From Tidjanibacter sp045656405 (GTDB lineage: Bacteria > Bacteroidota > Bacteroidia > Bacteroidales > Rikenellaceae), in the NCBI GenBank assembly GCA_045656405.1, contig JAZORC010000020.1:45220-109219 (forward strand): a DNA stretch of 64,000 nucleotides, read 5' to 3'. Numbering within the stretch: the stretch's first letter is position 1; each line of letters starts with the position of its first letter. Shown in pieces: positions 57,352 through 64,000 of the stretch. The translations under genes and the position numbers were made by a program. Below the pieces are notes generated by a model. It worked only from the letters and a program-made list of their open reading frames with translations, was not told where the DNA came from and searched no databases.

Positions 57352-57906
57352 TTTGCCGGACTGACGAGTAGCCACAACAGCCACCACCGAAGTGCTTGCG
57401 GGCTGCAACATAGTAAGACCCTCGTAGTTGAGGTCGCCTACGTTGATGGTTTTACCAACGCCAAGGGGAGTGATGTCGATTACGAGCTCGTCGAGGAGGT
57501 TCTCTTCAAGACCCGAAACTGCGAGTTTGCGACGGAGAACTTGGAGTTTACCACCGGCCTTAACACCCTCCGAGTTACCAACGATAGCCACGGGAATCTC
57601 GATAGCTACGGGTTTGCCTGCAACTACGCGGAAAAAGTCGATGTGCTGGCAGTAGTCCTTAACGGGGTGGAACTGGGTCTCGCGCATAACGCCTTTCTCG
57701 ATGTTGCCGTCGATGTTAATCTCTACGATGTAGCTTTTGGGAGTGTAGATAAGTTTTTTAGCCTCCGAGGTCTCTACCGAGAAGTGGATAGTCTCGCCAC
57801 CGTTACCGTAGAGTACGCAGGGGATGAGGTTCTCGCGACGGATGTCTTTTGCGCTTTTTTTGCCAAACTGCTCGCGCTTAACGCCTTTAATCTGAATGGT
57901 TTGCAT
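57349..57906 (-). CDS. rplY: 50S ribosomal protein bL25, CTC type
   Basis: 5S rRNA-binding ribosomal protein with a C-terminal TL5/CTC domain. 185 residues from MQTIQIKGVKREQFGKKSA; an in-frame earlier ATG adds 19 untypical residues. The N-terminal 5S-binding part (LIPCVLYGNGGETIHFSVE) and the CTC part (PVAIVGNSEGVKAGGKLQVLR) are clear. A TACCTTTG box is about 93 nt upstream. Confidence 0.95.
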   Translation of the reverse strand: MQTIQIKGVKREQFGKKSAKDIRRENLIPCVLYGNGGETIHFSVETSEAKKLIYTPKSYIVEINIDGNIEKGVMRETQFHPVKDYCQHIDFFRVVAGKPVAIEIPVAIVGNSEGVKAGGKLQVLRRKLAVSGLEENLLDELVIDITPLGVGKTINVGDLNYEGLTMLQPASTSVVAVVATRQSGK

Positions 57907-57998
57907 AGTGTTAAATGTATTAAAGTTAATAATGTTACTTGGGTGACACTCAGTTCGGTTCATGCAATCTCACCGACCCCCATAGTCACTTGCGGGCA

Positions 57999-58006
57999 CA
58001 AAGGTA
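57999..58006 (-). promoter_or_regulatory. -7 element of rplY
   Basis: TACCTTTG on the minus strand, with the transcript start expected near 57992 and a leader of about 86 nt. The -33 is weak; a (GAAAATT)n array lies upstream. Confidence 0.5.
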
Positions 58007-58095
58007 CAAAAAGAATTGAGAATTGAAAATTGAAAATTGAAAATTTTTTGATTTTCAGGCAGGTTAGCGGGGGCATAAATACCTAATTGTGGGTA

Positions 58096-58126
58096 TTGAC
58101 AACGCGATGATAATGGGTTATTTTTG
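58096..58126 (+). promoter_or_regulatory. Promoter of feoAB
   Basis: TTG (58096-58098), 20 nt, TATTTTTG (58119-58126). The predicted start near 58133 leaves a leader of about 22 nt. Confidence 0.75.
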
Positions 58127-58154
58127 CAGTCAGCAAAAATAGACAAACGGCAGA

Positions 58155-60551
58155 ATGAAACTTTCGGAACTAAAAACGGGCCAAAAAGCGGTGATTGTCC
58201 GCGTAGCGGGACACGGAGGCTTCCGTAAGCGCCTGATGGAGATGGGCTTCGTCAGGGGCGTGGAGGTGCGCTCGGTGCAGGACTCGCCAATGAACGACCC
58301 TGTGAAATACAGCATTATGGGCTACGATGTGTCACTACGACGTAGCGAGGCGGAGATGGTCGAGGTGCTCCCCAGCGGTGAGGCCAACCGCCCATTGGAG
58401 GGTGTGGGCGGCACGCTCTGCAATGCCATCTGCGAGGGTTGCACCCTCTCGGATTGTTCGTTGCGCGGACGCAAGGCGCTCAAAAAGAATGAGATAAATG
58501 TAGCCTTGGTGGGAAATCCCAATAGTGGCAAGACCTCCCTTTTCAACATCCTCTCGGGTAGTAGCGAGCACGTTGGTAATTATAGTGGTGTGACGGTGGA
58601 TGCCAAGCTCGGCAAACTCACCCATCGTGGCTACCGCATAAATATCACCGACCTACCTGGCACCTACTCCCTCTCGGCCTACACTCCCGAGGAGGTCTAT
58701 GTTCGCCGTCACCTCTACGAGCAGATGCCCGATGTGATTATCAACGCCGTTGTTGCCTCCAACTTGGAGCGCAACCTCTACCTCACAACCGAGCTCATCG
58801 ACCTCAACCAGAGAACAGTCGTGGCTCTGAATATGTATGACGAGTTGCAGCAGAGTGGTTCGGAGCTCGACTACGAGGCGCTGGGCGGAATGATTGGTGT
58901 ACCGATGATACCGACCATCGCCAAAACGGGCTACGGATTGGAAGCACTCCTTGATACCGTAATTGAACTCTTCGAGGGGCGCAACGCCACCACCCGACAT
59001 ATCCACATCAACTATGGCTCGGCTATGGAGCGCGAAATCAAACGCATCTCGGACGAGATTAGGGTTGCGGGCGACCTTCCTCGCCAATTCCCCGTACGCT
59101 ATTGGGCCATAAAGCTCATTGAGGGCGACAAAGAGGTTGGGGCCATACTCTCCCGCTGTGGCGACTATCCCCGTTGGCAGGAGCTTGCCGCGAGTGCCTC
59201 GGAGCGCATAGAGTCGGAGGTGGGTAGTGATGTTGAGAGTATTCTGGGTGACTACAAATACGGATTCATTGATGGTGCGCTCGAAGAGACTCTCCACGAG
59301 GGCAAGTCGAACATCAACCGACGCTCACGCCGCATAGACCGCCTTGTGGCCAACAAATGGCTCGGATTCCCACTCTTCATACTCCTTATGTGGCTGATGT
59401 TCTGGGCGACCTTCACCCTCGGCAGCTATCCCCAAGAGTGGATTGAGAGTGCCTTTGGGTGGTTGGGCGAGTGGCTTTGGGGCCTTATGCCCGAGGGCGC
59501 ACTGCGCGATATGGTTGTGAATGGCATTGTGAGTGGCGTGGGTAGCGTGGCGGTATTTCTGCCCAACATCCTGATTCTCTACTTCTTCATCTCACTGATG
59601 GAGGATACGGGATATATGGCTCGCGCTGCATTCATTATGGATAAGCTGATGCACCGAATGGGCCTTCACGGCAAGTCGTTCATCCCCCTGCTGATGGGCT
59701 TTGGTTGCAATGTGCCTGCAATTATGGCCACACGCACCATCGAGAGCCACTCTTCGAGGCTCATAACCATCCTCGTAACCCCCTTTATGTCGTGTAGCGC
59801 ACGTCTGCCCGTATTCCTACTGTTGGCCGGCACCTTCTTCCCCCACCACGCAGCCACCGTACTCATTGGACTCTACCTGTTGGGCATCGTCGTGGCCTTC
59901 CTCACCGCACGCCTATTGCGTGGCACGAAGTTCAAGAGGGACGAAACCCCCTTTGTTATGGAGCTTCCCCCCTACCGCATACCCACCGCAAGGGCTACGG
60001 TGAAACATATGTGGGACAAGTGCGCACAGTATATCCGCAAGATTGGCACCACAATCCTTCTTGCCACCGTAGTCATCTGGGCACTCTCCTACTACCCACG
60101 TCCCAAAGAGGAACCCATTGCACAGCAGGAGATTGTAACCGAATTGGGTGTGGTGGAGGCCGACCTTCGTGCCGACGCTCTCGCGGGCTCCTACCTCGGA
60201 CAGGTGGGACAGTTTATTGAGCCCGTGATGCGCCCCCTCGGATTGGATTGGAGGGCTGGCGTAGCATTGGTGACAAGTATCCCTGCCAAAGAGTTGGTGG
60301 TGAGCTCTATGGCGGTGCTCTATGGTGGCGACGACATCGCCTCCCTCTCGGAGAATATCACCACCCGAAGTGGCATCACCCCACGCTCGGCTGTGGCCTT
60401 TATGATTTTCATCCTGCTCTTCTTCCCCTGCATCGGCACCCTTGCCACCATCCGCAGCGAGACGGGCAGTAGGGGCTGGATGTGGTTTACCATTATATAT
60501 AACACCTCGGTGGCTTGGCTCCTTGCGTGGTTGGCATACTTGATATTTTAG
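58155..60551 (+). CDS. feoB: FeoA-FeoB fusion ferrous iron transporter
   Basis: 798 residues. Residues 1-75 are a FeoA SH3-like domain (KLSELKTGQKAVIVRVAGHG), joined by a Cys-containing linker to a FeoB G domain: GNPNSGKTSLFN, the LPGTYSLSAYTPEE switch region, and VVALNMYDE. The C-terminal half is the FeoB permease with Gate motifs (MGFGCNVPAIMATRTIES; MSCSARLPVFLLLAGTFF). Fe2+ uptake is the likely role. FeoA-FeoB fusion is usual in Bacteroidetes. Confidence 0.96.
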   Translation: MKLSELKTGQKAVIVRVAGHGGFRKRLMEMGFVRGVEVRSVQDSPMNDPVKYSIMGYDVSLRRSEAEMVEVLPSGEANRPLEGVGGTLCNAICEGCTLSDCSLRGRKALKKNEINVALVGNPNSGKTSLFNILSGSSEHVGNYSGVTVDAKLGKLTHRGYRINITDLPGTYSLSAYTPEEVYVRRHLYEQMPDVIINAVVASNLERNLYLTTELIDLNQRTVVALNMYDELQQSGSELDYEALGGMIGVPMIPTIAKTGYGLEALLDTVIELFEGRNATTRHIHINYGSAMEREIKRISDEIRVAGDLPRQFPVRYWAIKLIEGDKEVGAILSRCGDYPRWQELAASASERIESEVGSDVESILGDYKYGFIDGALEETLHEGKSNINRRSRRIDRLVANKWLGFPLFILLMWLMFWATFTLGSYPQEWIESAFGWLGEWLWGLMPEGALRDMVVNGIVSGVGSVAVFLPNILILYFFISLMEDTGYMARAAFIMDKLMHRMGLHGKSFIPLLMGFGCNVPAIMATRTIESHSSRLITILVTPFMSCSARLPVFLLLAGTFFPHHAATVLIGLYLLGIVVAFLTARLLRGTKFKRDETPFVMELPPYRIPTARATVKHMWDKCAQYIRKIGTTILLATVVIWALSYYPRPKEEPIAQQEIVTELGVVEADLRADALAGSYLGQVGQFIEPVMRPLGLDWRAGVALVTSIPAKELVVSSMAVLYGGDDIASLSENITTRSGITPRSAVAFMIFILLFFPCIGTLATIRSETGSRGWMWFTIIYNTSVAWLLAWLAYLIF

Positions 60552-60573
60552 GTAAGGTCGAAAGTTTAATGTC

Positions 60574-60610
60574 GCTGGCGCACCAGAAAATGGTGCGCCA
60601 GCATCTTTTT
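60574..60610 (+). terminator. Terminator of feoAB
   Basis: GCTGGCGCACCA (60574-60585) pairs perfectly with 60591-60602 around GAAAA and is followed by a T-rich tail. The inner GCGCACCA loop resembles the cysS terminator. Confidence 0.88.
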
Positions 60611-60624
60611 CGGCAAAAAATGCA

Positions 60625-60632
60625 TATATTTG
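60625..60632 (+). promoter_or_regulatory. -7 element of the TonB-C gene
   Basis: TATATTTG, about 29 nt before the ATG. The -33 would fall in the preceding terminator tail and is poor. Confidence 0.5.
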
Positions 60633-60660
60633 TCTTAAATAAACAAAAATTGCAACAATT

Positions 60661-61704
60661 ATGAGGTCGCTACGTCTTGGTCTCTCCATACTGATTGCCA
60701 CAATCCTATGCGGCAGTTCGCTCCGTGCCCAGAAATTTGTACTCCCCAACATAGACTTTGTAGCCTTCGAACAGGAGGCCTTGGAGGCCGTACGGAGGCT
60801 ACCACGCAAAGGTGGTTTCAAGAAAAATGAGAACTACAACCACCTCTACTTCTTCGCCGCACAGATGCGCAAAGGTGTTGATTGGGACAAAATAGAGACA
60901 CAAGCAGACTTCATCCATGCAATCGACATCCAAACTCCCGTCCTATTTGAGGACCGAGAAGAACCTACAAATATCTATGCCGACTATATCTACAACTCAA
61001 ATGGGGAGATGCAATGGATATATGCTGATGGGAAAGCCGTAAGGGTGGATTTGAAACAGACGGGCAACTCACCACAAAACATCCTCATTGAGATTGCAAG
61101 GCAACAATACCAGATGGTCTTTGTGATTAAGGAGTTCGACCCAACAACACAGTTCTTTGGTATCAGGGATGGCAAGGTCTATCTGACACGACACTTAATT
61201 TGGGAGAGTTACGACACATACCCCATTTCGGATTTGTTGGCAAATAACTCCCTGCGTCGCAACATCACGAGCGAGACACCCGAGTCACAGAACGGCAATG
61301 GCGAGGAAGATGAAATCATCCACCCCAAATTTATGGATGGCGACATAAGCGCTTTCCGCTCGTGGTTCCAGTCGGAAACTAAAAGTAAAATCCCACAAAA
61401 GGAGTTGGAAAATGCCGATATACTACTGAAATTCACTGTCGGCACCGATGGCTTCGTGGAGAGGGTGGAGATTGAAAAAGCCAACAACATCGACTTGGCG
61501 CAACAAATGGTCACGATTGTCAAAAGTTCACCACAATGGACACCAGGAACCAGAAATGGCGAGCCCGCAAAGTTCATCTATATGCTCCCCATTGCTGTCA
61601 AAGTGACGCACCAAAGCACCTTTGAGTCAAATAGTAGCCACCACAAAAATAGGGTTGATACTTGGAGCTCCCCAACACGCACTCCACCCAGACAAAAAAG
61701 GTAG
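60661..61704 (+). CDS. Secreted protein with TonB C-terminal-like domain
   Basis: 347 residues. Signal peptide MRSLRLGLSILIATILCGSS. The C-terminal domain (about 225-320) has the Bacteroidetes TonB-C course: FMDGDISAFRSWFQSE, ILLKFTVGTDGFVERVEI, SSPQWTPGTRNGEPAKF and MLPIAVKV. There is no N-terminal ExbB/D-interacting anchor, so it is a stand-alone TonB-C protein rather than TonB itself. The N-terminal 200 residues are unrecognised. It lies between two strong hairpins. Confidence 0.8.
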   Translation: MRSLRLGLSILIATILCGSSLRAQKFVLPNIDFVAFEQEALEAVRRLPRKGGFKKNENYNHLYFFAAQMRKGVDWDKIETQADFIHAIDIQTPVLFEDREEPTNIYADYIYNSNGEMQWIYADGKAVRVDLKQTGNSPQNILIEIARQQYQMVFVIKEFDPTTQFFGIRDGKVYLTRHLIWESYDTYPISDLLANNSLRRNITSETPESQNGNGEEDEIIHPKFMDGDISAFRSWFQSETKSKIPQKELENADILLKFTVGTDGFVERVEIEKANNIDLAQQMVTIVKSSPQWTPGTRNGEPAKFIYMLPIAVKVTHQSTFESNSSHHKNRVDTWSSPTRTPPRQKR

Positions 61705-61723
61705 CCGTTAGCCCACACACTTG

Positions 61724-61764
61724 AACTAAAAACGCATCTCATTTATTGAGATGCGTTTTTAGTT
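61724..61764. terminator. Bidirectional terminator of the TonB-C gene and rimM
   Basis: AACTAAAAACGCATCTCA (61724-61741) pairs perfectly with 61747-61764 (18 bp) around TTTAT and ends with a T-run on both strands. The rimM stop codon (61759-61761) lies inside its right arm. Confidence 0.9.
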
Positions 61765-62316
61765 GAGGTCCAAAAGACCGTCAGGCAGATTGAAATGTAT
61801 GGTCTTGCCACTCGGCGAGTACTCCACAATGAAGTCATCCGCCGCAGGCACCATCACCTCCTTGCCCGAAATCTCAATTATAAACAGAGGATTCCAATCG
61901 TCATCCTCGAAATCCACAATCTCGCCCGTAAGCGCCACACCCTCGAAGGTCGCCTTGAAGCCCACAAAGTCCTCCAAGTAGAGTTCGTCATCCTCGTCAA
62001 ATTCATTCTCCTCCTCTTCGGGCTCAATGCCGAGGAGTTCCTCCTCCAAGCCCATATAGAGTTCCTTACCGATGAGTTCGGCTGCGCGGTGGGTGGTGTC
62101 GAAGTCGGCAAAAGCGACAACTCCCCCACTCTTACCCCTACGCTCGAAGTGGTCGAAAAAAAGAGGAACCGCCAAGTTGTCTATATAGACAAACAGCGGT
62201 TCCTCTATTGTGAAGTCCGAAGGGAAAGTATCGTAGAGGTTGATGGTTACCTCGCCGTGAGTACCGAAACTCTTACCGACCTTGGCAACTGCAAATCCTT
62301 TCATCTGCACACCCAT
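61759..62316 (-). CDS. rimM: Ribosome maturation factor RimM
   Basis: 16S rRNA processing factor that binds uS19. 185 residues; the start may be MKGFAVAKVGKSFGTHGE (62304) or four residues earlier. The N-terminal RimM domain (AKVGKSFGTHGEVTINLYD), an acidic middle (EPEEEENEFDEDDELYLEDF) and the PRC-type C-terminus (VMVPAADDFIVEYSPSGKTI) match. The gap to rpsP is 44 nt, the usual rpsP-rimM pairing. Confidence 0.93.
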   Translation of the reverse strand: MGVQMKGFAVAKVGKSFGTHGEVTINLYDTFPSDFTIEEPLFVYIDNLAVPLFFDHFERRGKSGGVVAFADFDTTHRAAELIGKELYMGLEEELLGIEPEEEENEFDEDDELYLEDFVGFKATFEGVALTGEIVDFEDDDWNPLFIIEISGKEVMVPAADDFIVEYSPSGKTIHFNLPDGLLDLN

Positions 62317-62360
62317 CTATCTACTCTCCATCTCTCCCCCTACCTCGTCAGCAAGCCAAA

Positions 62361-62885
62361 CTATGCCTCCTCGGTAGCAGCCTCCTCTGCGTTCTCCTCG
62401 GCAGCAGCCTCGGCAGCGGCAGCAGCGGCAGCCTTCTTCTCTGCGATTTTAGCGGCGATAGCCTCTTTGGTCTTAACCTCCTCTGCAACAGCAGCTTTGT
62501 GAGCAGCTACTTTGTCAGCGGCGATTTTGCCCGATTTAGCGGCGATTTTAGCCTCTTTCTCGCCCATCCACTTGTTGAATTTAGCCTCTGCGGTAGCCTC
62601 ATCGAAAGCGCCTTTTGCTACACCACCCATAAGGTGTTTTTTGTAGAGCACGCCTTTGTACGAGAGAATCGCACGGCAAGTGTCGGTGGGTTGAGCACCC
62701 TTCTGCAACCAATCGAGAGCTTTGTTGAAGTCCAACTCAATCGATGCGGGGTTGGTGTTGGGGTTGTAGGTACCGAGTTTCTCGATGAATTTACCATCGC
62801 GGGGAGCCCTACTGTCAGCGGCTACGATGTGGTAGAAAGCATAACCTTTTTTACCGTGGCGAGCCAAACGAATTTTTACAGCCAT
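62361..62885 (-). CDS. rpsP: 30S ribosomal protein bS16
   Basis: 174 residues. The N-terminal 85 are bS16: AVKIRLARHGKKGYAFYHIV, DSRAPRDGKFIEKLGTYNP, WLQKGAQPTDTCRAIL. The remaining half is a Lys/Ala/Glu-rich extension ending AEENAEEAATEEA, common in Bacteroidetes. It is upstream of rimM. Confidence 0.97.
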   Translation of the reverse strand: MAVKIRLARHGKKGYAFYHIVAADSRAPRDGKFIEKLGTYNPNTNPASIELDFNKALDWLQKGAQPTDTCRAILSYKGVLYKKHLMGGVAKGAFDEATAEAKFNKWMGEKEAKIAAKSGKIAADKVAAHKAAVAEEVKTKEAIAAKIAEKKAAAAAAAEAAAEENAEEAATEEA

Positions 62886-62977
62886 TTTGTGTAAATTTTT
62901 GATAGTTAATCTATTGCGGCCCTACCCGAGGGCCTATTAATACACTCGGGGCCCTTCACGAGAGCCCAATGAGCCCG

Positions 62978-62985
62978 CAAAGATA
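62978..62985 (-). promoter_or_regulatory. -7 element of rpsP-rimM
   Basis: TATCTTTG on the minus strand, about 95 nt before the start. The leader contains GGGCCCCGAG and CTCGGG-TA-GGGCC blocks that can pair, perhaps for autoregulation. The -33 is weak. Confidence 0.5.
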
Positions 62986-63123
62986 CGAATAAATTTGAGA
63001 ATTGAAAATTGAGAATTGAAAATTTTTTGATTTTTAAGGAGTTGAGGGATAATCTCGAAAAAAACGCCAAACACATTACCCCCCCCTTAATGTTCTTGTG
63101 CTCGGCACTTTTACCAAACACGC

Positions 63124-63506
63124 GACGTTAGACGTTAGTCGTCAGAGTGCACCTCTGGGCGACAGACCCCTCCGCCACTTCGTGGCCCTCCCCAAAGTTT
63201 TGGGAGGGATTTTATTTTTCTTCCCTCTCCTAGATTCGGCGAGGGGTTTTCTTTTATTCCCTCTCCTAGGTTAGGAGAGGGTGAGCAAAGCTCGGGTGAG
63301 GTCCGTTTTGGTGCGTGGCTTTTGCGCCACTTTCGCCACCAAAAGTGGCAAAGAAAAACGGGCGACTCGGTTGATCGCGACAAAGAGTGGTAGATGCCAA
63401 CCGCCTGCCTCTCGGCAGTCGTGGCAAGACGTGTTTATGACGGACCTCACCCGCCTTTCAGGCACCCTCCCCTAACCTAGGGGAGGGTTATAAGTTTTCG
63501 GGCTCG
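63124..63506. repeat. Repeat mosaic between rplT and rpsP, with the 197-bp repeat copy 2
   Basis: A short heptamer array (63124-63140), CTCCGCCACTTCGTGG, CTCCCC...GGGAGG and CTCTCCTAGGTTAGGAGAG palindromes, and the 197-bp dispersed repeat (63310-63506) matching 12818-13014. No gene is seen in 62886-63594. Confidence 0.8.
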
Positions 63507-63538
63507 GCAGATTTGCCGTGCCCGCGAGATGCACTCGC

Positions 63539-63571
63539 AAAAAAGAGGGCAACCTAAAAAAGGTCGCCCTC
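63539..63571 (-). terminator. Terminator of rplT
   Basis: On the minus strand GAGGGC-G-ACC (63571-63562) pairs with GGT-T-GCCCTC (63554-63545) with one mismatch and is followed by six T residues. Confidence 0.85.
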
Positions 63572-63594
63572 CGCAAGTTCGCACTGCGTGCAAA

Positions 63595-63939
63595 CTATTT
63601 AACCGTGTTCACAATTTTCTCGAAAGCCTGGGGGTGATTCATCGCGAGGTCAGCGAGAACCTTGCGGTTCATCTCGATGCCCTTTGCGTGGCACTTACCC
63701 ATAAATTCAGAATAGGTCAAACCGTTCATACGAGCGGCAGCGTTGATACGCTGAATCCACAAGCTACGGTAGTTCCTCTTCTTCTCTTTGCGGTTGCGAT
63801 AGGCGAACTGCAAACCTTTCTCGACAGTATTCTTGGCTACTGTCCAGACATTTCCCCTTGAACCAAAGTTACCTTTGGCAAGTTTTAAAACTTTTTTTCT
63901 GCGAGCTCTCGATGCTACGGCATTTACTGATCTTGGCAT
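63595..63939 (-). CDS. rplT: 50S ribosomal protein bL20
   Basis: 114 residues with the bL20 pattern: PRSVNAVASRARRKKVLKLA, RNRKEKKRNYRSLWIQRINA, NGLTYSEFMG and NRKVLADLA. It binds 23S rRNA early in assembly and in many bacteria represses its own operon. It is followed by its own terminator. Confidence 0.97.
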   Translation of the reverse strand: MPRSVNAVASRARRKKVLKLAKGNFGSRGNVWTVAKNTVEKGLQFAYRNRKEKKRNYRSLWIQRINAAARMNGLTYSEFMGKCHAKGIEMNRKVLADLAMNHPQAFEKIVNTVK

Positions 63940-63965
63940 AAAAAATTTAAGTTTTAATCGAAAGA

Positions 63966-64000
63966 TTAGCGGCGGGTTTCTCTCCCACTCTTCGGGGCTA
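63966..64000 (-). CDS. rpmI: Probable 3' end of rpmI (bL35)
   Basis: Eleven codons run in from beyond the window and end in KSGRETRR then TAA at 63968-63966. The usual order is infC-rpmI-rplT, so bL35 is expected here, but the visible part is too short to recognise. Confidence 0.3.
   Translation of the reverse strand, partial: APKSGRETRR

Overview
The window looks like the chromosome of a Bacteroidetes bacterium, most likely order Bacteroidales and possibly Rikenellaceae/Alistipes-like. The evidence is the many promoters of the Bacteroidetes type (TTG, about 19-20 nt, TAnnTTTG), the absence of obvious Shine-Dalgarno sites, and a typical family set: DUF3078, DUF2723, GSCFA and NigD-like proteins, a FeoA-FeoB fusion, bS16 with a long Ala/Glu tail, an ECF sigma factor with a membrane/beta-barrel partner, and Bacteroidetes-type TM2/YidD-like secreted proteins. 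The genus is an inference.

Layout. 1-4.4 kb (minus): mfd (3' end missing), rng, a 31-residue basic protein and an HU gene. 4.7-12.5 kb (plus): a 31-repeat WG protein, a small barrel-like protein, a signal-peptide TM2 protein, and a tightly coupled four-gene operon (LolA-like, YidD-like, two TPR plus TM2-like proteins). 13.3-18.5 kb (minus): rimP-nusA-infB with unusually long gaps. 18.6-28.5 kb (minus): a phage-derived block (holin, connector-like, portal, capsid, ClpP-like protease, HTH protein, tail-type protein) in which I see no terminase, integrase, tape measure or endolysin. 29-34 kb (minus): groS-groL, a CtpA-type protease and a DUF3078 protein. 34-35 kb (plus): nfo and tRNA-Gln. 35-40 kb (minus): NigD-like lipoprotein, membrane/barrel protein, ECF sigma, birA, dapD. 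40-43 kb (plus): acyltransferase with zinc ribbon, aspartokinase. 43-48.8 kb: a barrel protein, ispE, GSCFA protein, DUF2723 membrane protein. 48.9-58 kb: cysS (plus), then on the minus strand grpE-dnaJ-small membrane protein-mutL-rhomboid-EEP nuclease, with rplY upstream. 58-64 kb: feoAB and a TonB-C protein (plus), then rimM, rpsP, rplT and probably the end of rpmI (minus).

The most striking feature lies between the genes. Gaps are built from a few recurring modules. (a) A long imperfect hairpin sits against or over the stop codon of infB, nusA, rimP, the tail-type gene, groL, dapD, grpE and rplY. Its core is CCGCAGTTTAC-N5-GTAAATGAGG and its stems differ from copy to copy but keep pairing. 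(b) A 5' module with a CCGCTTTTT/AAAAAGCGG hairpin lies before groL, nusA, infB and the ECF sigma gene. (c) Seven-base tandem arrays such as (GTCTAAC)n, (GTCAACC)n and (TTGAAAA)n start in or at stop codons and put a stop in all three frames. (d) There are GGGCTCG hairpins, CTCCCCTA...TAGGGGAG palindromes and a 197-bp dispersed repeat. The same modules occur in host and phage-derived gaps, so the phage block has been resident long enough to share them.

Functionally most of the window is housekeeping: translation (infB, nusA, rimP, rimM, bS16, bL20, bL25, cysS, tRNA-Gln), protein folding (groESL, grpE, dnaJ), DNA repair (mfd, nfo, mutL), lysine/DAP synthesis (lysC, dapD), isoprenoids (ispE), iron uptake (feoAB) and envelope proteins.
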